43,736 nucleotides of DNA. It comes from an uncultured Verrucomicrobiota bacterium. Its GTDB lineage: Bacteria > Verrucomicrobiota > Kiritimatiellia > RFP12 > UBA3636. The translations under genes were made by a program, and so were the position numbers. A model generated the notes under the pieces. That model worked only from the letters and a program-made list of their open reading frames with translations, was not told the DNA's origin and searched no databases. Positions 34,032 to 41,350 of this stretch are shown here, piece after piece. The DNA lies in the NCBI GenBank assembly GCA_946534105.1, contig CAMNCG010000006.1, positions 1-43,736 on the forward strand. The letters run 5' to 3'. The first letter of the stretch is position 1. Every line of letters begins with the position of its first letter.

Positions 34032-35393
34032 TCAGGAGGGGAGGAAGGCGCCGTCTTCGCGGAGCGCGGCGGCGACGGCGGCGCCGTCCAGCGCGCGCGG
34101 CGCGACCGCCTCGCGCACGGCCATCGCTGCGGCAACTCCTGCGGCCTGCCCCGTCGCCATGCACGGCGGCATGACGCGGGCCGAGGCCGACGCGGCGGAC
34201 GTGGCGCTGATGCAGCGCCCGGCGACGAGCAGATTATCGACTCCACGCGGCACGAGGCAGCCGTAGGGGATGCCGTAGTAGTCGCCGTCGAGCACGACGA
34301 AGCGCGTCCCGGAGGCGTCCTTGCCGCCGCTGTGCTGGTCGATCGGATACGAGCACAGCGCGATGGAATCCTCCGGAACGCGGCCCTTCAGGACGTCTTC
34401 GGCTTCAAGGACGCTCTCGCCCAGGACGTGGCGCGATTCGCGGATGCCGACCGTGGCGGGGAGCGCCGACAGGCGCACGCCTTCCGCGCCGGGCACGTAG
34501 TCGCGGAGGAACGCGAGGATTTCGCGCACCTGCCGGCGTCCTTCGGATTCGGCGGCGCTGAGCGATTCCGGATCCGTGGCGTCCACGCCGTTGAGGCGCG
34601 AGACATTGACGAACCACTCGTCGTCCTTGACGCCGCGGTAGATATTGACGTGCGGGCGCGGAATGTTCCAGCGGCCGTCGGCCTTCGCCTTCGCGAGGAG
34701 GGTCTTGAAGCAGAGCCCGTCCTGCGGGTACTGCGCGCGGACCGCTTCGACCGCCGCTTCCGGGAGGCCGTGGATGCGGAAGAAGGTGGTGGCCGGCTGC
34801 ATCGCGCCGCCGCGCGCCGGATCGCCGAGCTCGCAGGGCGCGCCGGCGCGGAAGGCGACGTCGCCGTCGCCCGTGGCGTCGATCGCGATTTTCGCCGCGA
34901 CGCGGCGCGTCCCGGCCTTGGTGAAGAGATCGGCGCCCACGACGGACGGGGGCTCCGCCCCCGGACCCCCGGCCATGACCGGCGCGAGAAAGGCCGCGTG
35001 GAAAAGCACGGAAACCTCGGCTTCGCGGCAGAGGTCGTCGAGGACGAATTGCAGGGCTTCGGGTTCGAAGGGCGTGACGTGGTCGTGCCCCGGCACGTGC
35101 CAGGCGGCGAACGACGTGCCGGCGCGCACCTGCGAGGGGTGGATCGCGCCGCCGACCGCGACGAGACGCCGCACGATTTCCTCGAAGAGGCCCCGGATGA
35201 TCTGGGTTTCGCCCCGCCGGTCGTAGCACGTCATGAACGGGCCGACAAGACCGCGCGTGGCCATGCCGCCGAGGCAGCCGCCTTGCTCGACGAGGAGGGT
35301 TTTCGCGCCGCGGCGCGCGGCCGCGATGGCGGCGCAGACGCCCGAGGGGCCGCCGCCGACCACGAGGACGTCGAAGGAGGATTGGTGTTCCAT
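34032..35393 (-). CDS. FAD-dependent oxidoreductase (FAD_oxidored family)
   Basis: This 453-residue flavoprotein has GGGPSG near 13-18, ARRGAKTLLVEQGGCLGGMATRG for the second FAD contact, AIDATGDGDVAFRAGAP in the centre and NLLVAGRCISATSAASASARVMPPCMATGQAAG at the C-terminal flavin site. No signal peptide is seen. The start at 35393 places the Rossmann strand at the N-terminus; the longer frame is not needed. The substrate is unknown. A short palindromic insertion encodes a GGPGAEPPS segment in a loop. The regulator at 35514 lies immediately upstream on the same strand and may control it. Confidence 0.85.
   Translation of the reverse strand: MEHQSSFDVLVVGGGPSGVCAAIAAARRGAKTLLVEQGGCLGGMATRGLVGPFMTCYDRRGETQIIRGLFEEIVRRLVAVGGAIHPSQVRAGTSFAAWHVPGHDHVTPFEPEALQFVLDDLCREAEVSVLFHAAFLAPVMAGGPGAEPPSVVGADLFTKAGTRRVAAKIAIDATGDGDVAFRAGAPCELGDPARGGAMQPATTFFRIHGLPEAAVEAVRAQYPQDGLCFKTLLAKAKADGRWNIPRPHVNIYRGVKDDEWFVNVSRLNGVDATDPESLSAAESEGRRQVREILAFLRDYVPGAEGVRLSALPATVGIRESRHVLGESVLEAEDVLKGRVPEDSIALCSYPIDQHSGGKDASGTRFVVLDGDYYGIPYGCLVPRGVDNLLVAGRCISATSAASASARVMPPCMATGQAAGVAAAMAVREAVAPRALDGAAVAAALREDGAFLPS
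34947..34972. repeat. Short palindromic element inside the FAD oxidoreductase gene
   Basis: GGGGGC (34948-34953), TCC and GCCCCC (34957-34962) form a 6-bp hairpin, followed by GGACCCCC, which can pair alternatively. It adds about eight residues (GGPGAEPP) at a loop between two conserved blocks. Similar G5/C5 palindromes are common dispersed repeats in GC-rich genomes. Confidence 0.55.
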
Positions 35394-35459
35394 TTTTGTC
35401 CGGTTTTCCGGTTTTTTCGCAGACGCCGTGGCGGCGACCTCGCCGCCCGGCACCTCTGC

Positions 35460-35468
35460 ATCGTAGCA
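35460..35468 (-). promoter_or_regulatory. Extended -10 element of the FAD oxidoreductase gene
   Basis: On the minus strand TGC (35466-35468) plus TACGAT (35460-35465) forms an extended -10. The leader is about 60 nt. No good -35 is seen, so an activator such as the neighbouring AraC-type protein could be required. Confidence 0.4.
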
Positions 35469-35513
35469 CCCGCCACCCTCCAAGAAATGACGTTTTGCGA
35501 AAAAAAGGCTTCG

Positions 35514-36665
35514 TCAGCCGAAATGGTTCCTTCGCCAGCGGGCCATCGACATGCCGGTGCGCGCCCTGAAGGCCCGGTGCAGCGTCTCGTACGACTTGAA
35601 GCCGCAGAAGTCGGAGATGGCCTTCACCGGAAGGTCGGGCCGGGCAAGGAGCGACTGGACCTTTTCAAGGCGCACCTCGTGGATTTCGTCGAGAATCGAA
35701 TGGCCGATCGCGTCGCGGAATCGCATTTCGAGAAGGCGACGCGAACCGGGGACGCGGGAGGCGGCGCGCGCCGCGGAGAGGCCGTCGCAGGCTTCGCGGC
35801 GGATGGCGTCGAGCACGAAAAGCACGGCGCTCTCCATGCGCCCGGTGCCGCGCGTCGAGGCCCTGCGCACGACGAGGAGCGGCGGGACGTTTCCGGCGGC
35901 GTCCGGCGCGCTCCGGCCGCGGAGCAGGGCGTCGAGCATGCGGGCGGCGCGGAAGCCGGAGCGCTCGTGGTCGAACCGGACCGAGGAAAGCGGCGGCCGG
36001 CACCGTTCGCAGATTTTCGGGATGTCGTCCACGCCGAGAAGCGTGAAATCCCGTGGAATCGTGCGTCGGGCGATGCGCGCCGCCCCGACGACGGCGGCGG
36101 CCACGTGGTCGCTCACCGCGAACACGGCGCTGCCGCGCGGAAGCGCGGCGAGCCACGCCGCGAGTCGTCGCGTCCAGTTCCCGGCGCTTTCGCCGCGCAC
36201 AACCGGAAACGAGCGGAACGCCGCGCCGTTTTTCCTCGCGAGCGCGCCAAAGGCGCGCGTCCGCGAACGGGACCATGCCGAGCCGTTTCGGTGCCCGACG
36301 GCGGCGAACGCGGTCGGACGCCCGGCGGCGAGGGCTCGAAACGCGACCTGCGCGATCGCGGGATTGTCGGATTCGACGTGCGGCACGCCGCGGTACGAGC
36401 CGGATTCCGAGCCGAGGTACACCACCGGAAGTCCGCGGAAGACGGACGGCGGAAGGCGCGTCGAAATTCCCGTGCAGTCCACGGCGCAGCCGATCGGAGC
36501 GTACTGCGCCAGGAGGTGCGGGACGCGTTCCGGGCGGGACTGCACGTCCGGCACGGCGACGACTTCCCAGCCGCGCGCCGAGGCGTACCGCCGGAATCCC
36601 GCCAGCTGCGAGTGGCGGATCACCGACGGGGTCTTGAGGTTGAGGTAGAGGACGCGTTCGGGCAT
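35514..36665 (-). CDS. XylR-like transcriptional regulator (LacI-type sensor plus AraC helix-turn-helix)
   Basis: The product is about 383 residues. Residues 1-270 follow the periplasmic-binding-protein/LacI-like fold ([40 protein letters not shown]). The C-terminal 100 residues are an AraC-type DNA-binding domain, with [27 protein letters not shown] as the second helix-turn-helix. This architecture matches XylR-type activators that sense a sugar. The ATG at 36665 (MPERVLYL) is preferred to 36677, because the latter overlaps the likely -10. The next gene downstream is an FAD oxidoreductase, a plausible target. Confidence 0.85.
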   Translation of the reverse strand: MPERVLYLNLKTPSVIRHSQLAGFRRYASARGWEVVAVPDVQSRPERVPHLLAQYAPIGCAVDCTGISTRLPPSVFRGLPVVYLGSESGSYRGVPHVESDNPAIAQVAFRALAAGRPTAFAAVGHRNGSAWSRSRTRAFGALARKNGAAFRSFPVVRGESAGNWTRRLAAWLAALPRGSAVFAVSDHVAAAVVGAARIARRTIPRDFTLLGVDDIPKICERCRPPLSSVRFDHERSGFRAARMLDALLRGRSAPDAAGNVPPLLVVRRASTRGTGRMESAVLFVLDAIRREACDGLSAARAASRVPGSRRLLEMRFRDAIGHSILDEIHEVRLEKVQSLLARPDLPVKAISDFCGFKSYETLHRAFRARTGMSMARWRRNHFG

Positions 36666-36675
36666 TCCGCCGCCC

Positions 36676-36684
36676 ATCGTACCA
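36676..36684 (-). promoter_or_regulatory. Extended -10 of the XylR-like regulator; predicted leaderless start
   Basis: On the minus strand TGG (36682-36684) plus TACGAT (36676-36681) lies 10 nt before the ATG at 36665. The mRNA would begin within a few nt of the start codon. The box includes the alternative ATG at 36677, which argues against that start. Confidence 0.45.
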
Positions 36685-36723
36685 CGGCGCCCGTTCGTCG
36701 GCGGGGCGCCGCGCGTCGCGGAT

Positions 36724-37434
36724 TCAGGCGCGTTCCACGATCCGGCCGTCGCGCAGGACGAGGCGGTGCTGCGCCCAGGCCGCGATGTCGGGCTCGTGCG
36801 TGACCATGACGATCGTCTTTCCGCTCTCGTGGAGTTCGGCGAAGAGTTTCATGATTTCGACGCTCATGGCGGTGTCGAGGTTTCCGGTGGGCTCGTCGGC
36901 GAGGACGAGCGTCGGATTGGTGGCGAGAGCACGCGCGATCGCGGCGCGCTGCTGCTGGCCGCCGGAAAGCTGGGAAGGCCGGTGGGCGAGTCGCCCGGAG
37001 AGGCCGACGAGCTGGGCGAACGTTTCGGCCCGCTTCGCGCTTTCGTCCTCCGGAACGCCCTGATAATACAGGGGCAGGGCGATGTTCTCGGCGACGGTGA
37101 GTTGCGGCACGAGGTTGAAGCTCTGGAAGACGAAGCCGAGGTGTCGAAGCCGGATGTCGGACAGTTCGTCGTCGCCGAGCCGCGAAACGTCCTCGCCGCC
37201 GAGCCGGTACGTGCCGGATGTCGGACGGTCGAGGCATCCGAGGATCGACAGAAGCGTGCTTTTGCCGGATCCGCTTGAACCCATGATCGCCCAGAACTCC
37301 CCGGTTTCCACCCGGGCCGAAACGCCCCGCAGCGCGTGAACGCGCTCCGAGCCCATCTCGTAGACCTTGGTGAGATTCTCGAATTCGACGGCGGGGGGCG
37401 CCGGAGAGGCGCCGGAAAGGGACGGAAGCGACAT
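36724..37434 (-). CDS. ABC transporter ATP-binding protein (MacB/LolD type)
   Basis: The product is about 236 residues. Walker A is GSSGSGKST (52-60), the Q-loop is in [10 protein letters not shown], the signature is LSGGQ (156-160), Walker B is VLADEP (177-182) and the H-loop is in VTHEPD. The sequence closely follows MacB/LolD ATPases, which work with FtsX-like permeases on lipoproteins, toxins or peptides. No FtsX-type permease gene is adjacent. An in-frame ATG at 37461 is possible, but the first residues would come from repeat DNA. It lies beyond a 164-bp repeat-rich gap downstream of the TolC-HlyD-fusion operon. Confidence 0.88.
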   Translation of the reverse strand: MSLPSLSGASPAPPAVEFENLTKVYEMGSERVHALRGVSARVETGEFWAIMGSSGSGKSTLLSILGCLDRPTSGTYRLGGEDVSRLGDDELSDIRLRHLGFVFQSFNLVPQLTVAENIALPLYYQGVPEDESAKRAETFAQLVGLSGRLAHRPSQLSGGQQQRAAIARALATNPTLVLADEPTGNLDTAMSVEIMKLFAELHESGKTIVMVTHEPDIAAWAQHRLVLRDGRIVERA

Positions 37435-37438
37435 GGGG

Positions 37439-37560
37439 AGGGACGGAAGGGACAGGGACAAAGGGACGGGGCAGGGACGAAAGGGACAGGGACAAAGGGA
37501 CGGGGCAGGGACGAAAGGGACCTAAGGGACGGAAGGGACAGGGACAAAGGGACGGGGGCA
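37439..37560 (-). repeat. GGGAC-rich tandem repeats (34-bp unit)
   Basis: Two adjacent 34-bp units (37439-37472 and 37473-37506) differ at one base. A third, interrupted copy runs to about 37560. Each unit is built from AGGGACRRA and AGGGACAGGGACAAAGGGAC submotifs. The array fills most of the gap before the ABC ATPase start. Confidence 0.85.
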
Positions 37561-37634
37561 GGCTGGAGCGCGAAGATCGGGGAAGGGCAGGTCGGGAGCT
37601 AGGACTCGGGGCGTCCCTTTGTCTCTGTCCCTTC
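37532..37634 (-). other. Long inverted repeat spanning the stop of the flippase fusion
   Basis: The arm at 37532-37554 (starts GAAGGGACAGGGAC) and the arm at 37612-37634 (ends CTGTCCCTTC) are reverse complements over 23 nt with one mismatch. The 57-nt loop contains the stop codon at 37599-37601. In mRNA this could form a long stem between the fusion gene and the ABC ATPase gene. Confidence 0.65.
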
Positions 37635-39878
37635 GGTCGCTTCTGTCCCTTGTGTCCCTTGCCCCGCCGCGCCACTCGCGCCCGCCGCGCCCGCCGCGCC
37701 CTTCGCGCCTTTCGCGCCCGCCGCGCCACTCGCGCCCGCCGCGCCTTTCGCGCCCGCCGCGCCACTCGCGCCCGCCGCGCGTTCGGGGTTTCTCCACAGG
37801 TCCGGCCATCCGTCGTTGCCGCCGTGGAAGGTGAGGCGGACGGGGGCGGAGTCTGGGGCGTCGGTGTCGAGGAGGAAGATCTCGTAGTCTTCGGAATCTT
37901 GTTCATGACCTCCGGCGCTGGCGCCGAAGACGAGAAACCGGCCTTCGGAGTCGAAGCGGGGGAAGTATTCGTGGGACCAGGGGTCAGCGGCGTCGAGGAG
38001 CGTCGTGGCCGCGGCGCCGCGGCCTGCGGCGGCGTCGCCGACGCGGATCGCGTTTTTCATGCGACCGGGGTGGTCGATCCACGCGACGCGGGTGTCGTTT
38101 CGCGCGCCGGGCGCGCGCCAGACCATCTGGCAGCCGCCCGCAAGCTCTTCGATCGTGCGGGACGCGGGATCGAAAAGCGCCGTGGCGCGGCGCGCGCCGC
38201 GGAGCGTGACGAGGAAGCGCCCGTGCGCGAAGTCGGGAAGCGTCACGAGCACGCCGGCGCCGAGGGGCGCTTCGCCGCTACGCAGGATCGTTTCCTCGCC
38301 GGGCGCGTCCACGCCAGCCTTGGCGAGAACCGTTCCTCCGGCTCGCACGAACGCGACCGCGGCGCCGTCGTCGCACCAGCAGGCCTGGCAGGCGTTCGTC
38401 GCCACGAGCCGTTCCTCTCCGGTCTCGAGGTCGAGCACCCAGGTGTCCCATCGCTCGAAGTCGCGCTGCGAAACCCAGGGTTCTCGAGAGCGCGAGAAGG
38501 CGATGCGAGAGCCGTCCGGGGAGAAGCGCGGATAGGCGTCCGTGAAGCCGGAATCCGTGAGACGGCGCGGCGCGGCGCCGGGGCCGTCGAGGATCCAGAG
38601 ATCGTGCGAACCGGCGCGATTCGAGGTCCACACGATCTTTCCGCCGAAGGCGGCGAGCGCGGCGTCGCGCTCGTCCGCTTCGGCGTCGGTCGCCGTGGTC
38701 TCCGCGCCGGGCGGGGGAGGGGAGAGGCGCCCGCGCTTCTTCGCGGCGCGCAGCTGCCAGGCGTCGAACGCGAGCGCGGCGGCGAGGGCGGCCAGCGCGA
38801 GGGCGAGCCTTGCGGCGTCGCCGCGGCACCGCCGGCGCCGACCGCCCGTCGGCGCCGGCTCCGCGGCGGGGGCGCAAGGCGAACTCCAGAGAAAGACGAG
38901 GAAGGCGGCGCCGCCGAGCGTGTAGTCCACGATCTGGCTTGCGAGATGCATCGCGGTCATGGCGACGAGCGAATCCGCCGCCGGGAAACCGAGCGCCGTG
39001 AGCGCGGCGAGGCCGCCGGCCTCGTACGCGCCGAAGGAGAGGAACGTCGGCACCGGGAGGCTCGCGGCGCCCTCGGCGGCGACGAGCGCCACGAGCACGG
39101 CCGGCACGGGCGCCCGGGAGAGTTCCGGCCAGAGCGGGCGCGTCACGGCGGCGAAGAGGCACCAGAGCCCGGCGTATTTCGCCGCGCGGACGGCCACGGA
39201 GAGCGCCATCGCGGGCGCCGCGACGCGGCCTCTCCTCGCGGCGACGACGGCCGCGGCGACCTCGCGCGCGAGCCGGAGCGCGGCCGCGGCGGGGCGGAGG
39301 CGGAAAAGGGGGATGCGCTCCCAGCGCCACGCCGCGGCGGCGGGAAGCACGGCGAAAATCCCGGCCGTCCCGACGGCGCAGACGCCCGCGAGGAGGATCG
39401 CCGAGCCGAGGAGGGAGAGTCCCTGCGCCGCGGCGGGCACGGCGACCGCGAGTACGGCGAGAAGCGCGAGGAAGTCGAAGAGCAGGCCGATCGAAAGCGA
39501 GGAGAGGCCGTCCGCCGCCGGTACGGCGCAGCCGCGGCTGAGCATCGCGACGTAGCTCAGCTCCCCGAGGCGCGCCGGGAACATGTCCGCGCAGGCGCCG
39601 CGCACCAGCGTGACGAGCGTCGTCCGGAAGAGTCCCGGCGTCCGGTCCGCGCCGAGGGATGCGCACAAGAGGATCCGCGCGCGTTGCGCGCGCGAAAGCG
39701 CCTGAACGAACTGGCAGGCCACGTAGGCGCAGACGAACGCCGGCATCGCGGAACGGACGCCGGAAAAAACGTCCGCGGCGGAAACGCCGGCGCCGAGGGA
39801 GCGAAGCAGGGAAAGGAGCAGCCCGAAAACGGCCGCCGACACGGCCGCCGACGCGGCGAGCCGGGCCGCCGCGTTCAT
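37599..39878 (-). CDS. Fusion: LPG-synthase/UPF0104-type flippase domain, beta-propeller (PD40) and collagen-like tail
   Basis: The 759-residue protein begins with a multi-helix membrane domain (about 10-335) bearing FPARLGELSYVAMLS, the R-x-GE mark of the LPG_synthase_TM/AglD-like lipid-flippase family. A further helix (about 365-385) precedes a TolB/PD40-like propeller (about 405-690), with blades such as VWTSNRAGSHDLWILD, FSPDGSRIAFSRS and NDGWPDLW. A low-complexity tail (703-755) has Gly at every third position for about 13 triplets (GAS, GAA, GAK), then degenerates. I know no standard family with this architecture. The start overlaps the HlyD gene stop (ATGA), in the slot where an ABC permease would be expected. 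Confidence 0.78.
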   Translation of the reverse strand: MNAAARLAASAAVSAAVFGLLLSLLRSLGAGVSAADVFSGVRSAMPAFVCAYVACQFVQALSRAQRARILLCASLGADRTPGLFRTTLVTLVRGACADMFPARLGELSYVAMLSRGCAVPAADGLSSLSIGLLFDFLALLAVLAVAVPAAAQGLSLLGSAILLAGVCAVGTAGIFAVLPAAAAWRWERIPLFRLRPAAAALRLAREVAAAVVAARRGRVAAPAMALSVAVRAAKYAGLWCLFAAVTRPLWPELSRAPVPAVLVALVAAEGAASLPVPTFLSFGAYEAGGLAALTALGFPAADSLVAMTAMHLASQIVDYTLGGAAFLVFLWSSPCAPAAEPAPTGGRRRRCRGDAARLALALAALAAALAFDAWQLRAAKKRGRLSPPPPGAETTATDAEADERDAALAAFGGKIVWTSNRAGSHDLWILDGPGAAPRRLTDSGFTDAYPRFSPDGSRIAFSRSREPWVSQRDFERWDTWVLDLETGEERLVATNACQACWCDDGAAVAFVRAGGTVLAKAGVDAPGEETILRSGEAPLGAGVLVTLPDFAHGRFLVTLRGARRATALFDPASRTIEELAGGCQMVWRAPGARNDTRVAWIDHPGRMKNAIRVGDAAAGRGAAATTLLDAADPWSHEYFPRFDSEGRFLVFGASAGGHEQDSEDYEIFLLDTDAPDSAPVRLTFHGGNDGWPDLWRNPERAAGASGAAGAKGAAGASGAAGAKGAKGAAGAAGASGAAGQGTQGTEATEGTETKGRPES

Positions 39879-41350
39879 TCCGCGGAGGTTCCGGCGTCCG
39901 GCGCGGAGTCGGCGAGCGGCGGCACGAGCAGCACCTCCTCGCCGCCCTCGAGCCCCGAAACGATCCGCACGGAACGGTTGTTGTCCAGACCGGGTTCCAC
40001 GGCGCGGCGTTCCACGCCGCGCGGCGTCTTCACCCAGACGTACGCCTGTCCGCCGACGCGCACGACGCACTGCACGGGCACGGACACGGCGTCCTCGTAC
40101 TCCGCCAGCACGATTTTCACGCGGCATCCCATGCCGTTCTTGAGCTCGCCGACGCCGCCGTCGATCCGGATCTCGGCCGGGTATTCCTTGATGTCAGGGT
40201 TCATCCAGCGGCGGGCGGTGTCCGGCATCGGCGAAATCTTCGAAAGGACGCCGGAAAATTCGCGGTCCGGCAGGGCGTCGCACGTGACGCGGACCGGCAT
40301 CCCGGTGGCGAGGCTCGAAAGCGCGCTTTCGCGCACGACCGTCGAGGCGACGAACGTGTCGGCCGTGGGCAGGATGATGAGGTCCCGGCGCTCCCACACT
40401 TCGACGCCTTCCTTCAGCGGCTCCTGGTTGTCCCACGGGCGCAGGTTGCTCGTCGCGTAGATCGCCTGGCCGTCCATCGGCGCGACGATGCGGGCCTTTT
40501 CGATCTGCCGTTCGATTTTTTCGAGCTTCTGGCGCTGGCGGTTGTATTCGCTCTCCCGGGCGCGGAGCGCGCTTTCCTCCTGGAGGATCGAGGAGGCGGC
40601 GCGGCGGCGGACGCGGTCGAGCGCCGCTTCGGTCTGGCGCACGTCGCTGCGGAGCTTCGCAAGATCGCGCTTGTACGTGTACTTCCGGAGGAGTTCGAGG
40701 TTGCCGCGCGCGGTTTCGAGCGCGAGCTGGTTGTGGCGCCAGGCCAGTTCGTCGCTCTTGAGCTCCGCGGCGGAGAGGAAGTCTTCTTCGTGGAGCTTTT
40801 TCGACCACTCGTATTTTTCGCGCGACTGCTCGACCGTCTGTTCGGCGAGGGCGACCGCGCCCTTGGTTTCGCTGAGCTTGTTCGGGTATTCGCCTTCCTC
40901 GTACTTGACGAGGTCCTCCTTCGCGAACGCGAGGTCCTGCTCGGCCAGTTCGATGTCCGACGCCGCCTGGTTCTTGGCGATTTCGAGGTCCTCGCGCTTC
41001 ATTTCGAGCGCCGAGGCGGCGTTCGTGACGGCGATTTCCTGGTCCACCTTTTCGTCGAGGAGGTTCGACACGTCGAGCTCCACCAGGAGGTCGCCGGCCT
41101 TCACCATCGTGCCCTCCGGCACGATGTAGAGGATCGAACGGCGCCCTTCCACCTCGCTCTTGAGCTTGAGCTGCTGGCTCGGCTTGATTTCGCCGTCTTC
41201 CGCGAGGTCGATGACGAGCGGGCCGCGCGCCGCGACGGCGAACGCCTCCCCGGGGTCCTCGCCGCCTCCGGCGCGGGAACCGCGCATCGCGAACGCGGCG
41301 GCGGCGGCGGCGAGCGCGGCGGCGGCCGCGGCGGGCTTCTTGCGTTTCAC
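39875..41350 (-). CDS. HlyD/MacA-like periplasmic adaptor (membrane fusion protein)
   Basis: A GTG start at 41350 (GTGA overlap with the TolC-like gene stop) gives 491 residues. An N-terminal membrane anchor (about 6-22) is followed by a lipoyl-like half-domain (VPEGTMVKAGDLLVELDV), a very long coiled coil (about 105-290, with EQTVEQSREKYEWSKKL and the like) and the second half (KARIVAPMDGQAIYA). The beta-barrel and membrane-proximal domains (VSVPVQCVVRVGGQAYVWV) complete the adaptor. It bridges an inner-membrane pump and the TolC-like channel. The gene order matches tripartite export systems. Confidence 0.86.
   Translation of the reverse strand: MKRKKPAAAAAALAAAAAAFAMRGSRAGGGEDPGEAFAVAARGPLVIDLAEDGEIKPSQQLKLKSEVEGRRSILYIVPEGTMVKAGDLLVELDVSNLLDEKVDQEIAVTNAASALEMKREDLEIAKNQAASDIELAEQDLAFAKEDLVKYEEGEYPNKLSETKGAVALAEQTVEQSREKYEWSKKLHEEDFLSAAELKSDELAWRHNQLALETARGNLELLRKYTYKRDLAKLRSDVRQTEAALDRVRRRAASSILQEESALRARESEYNRQRQKLEKIERQIEKARIVAPMDGQAIYATSNLRPWDNQEPLKEGVEVWERRDLIILPTADTFVASTVVRESALSSLATGMPVRVTCDALPDREFSGVLSKISPMPDTARRWMNPDIKEYPAEIRIDGGVGELKNGMGCRVKIVLAEYEDAVSVPVQCVVRVGGQAYVWVKTPRGVERRAVEPGLDNNRSVRIVSGLEGGEEVLLVPPLADSAPDAGTSAE

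Noticed and set aside
36677-36677. ATG at 36677 as start of the XylR-like regulator
   Set aside because: It overlaps the likely -10 hexamer TACGAT, and the codon at 36665 starts directly with the conserved sensor strand.
37599-37800. Collagen-like tail as a frameshift artefact
   Set aside because: The frame is open without interruption from the propeller through the repeats to the stop, and the triplet periodicity matches the reading frame, so I keep it as coded, while noting that repeat expansion may have created it.
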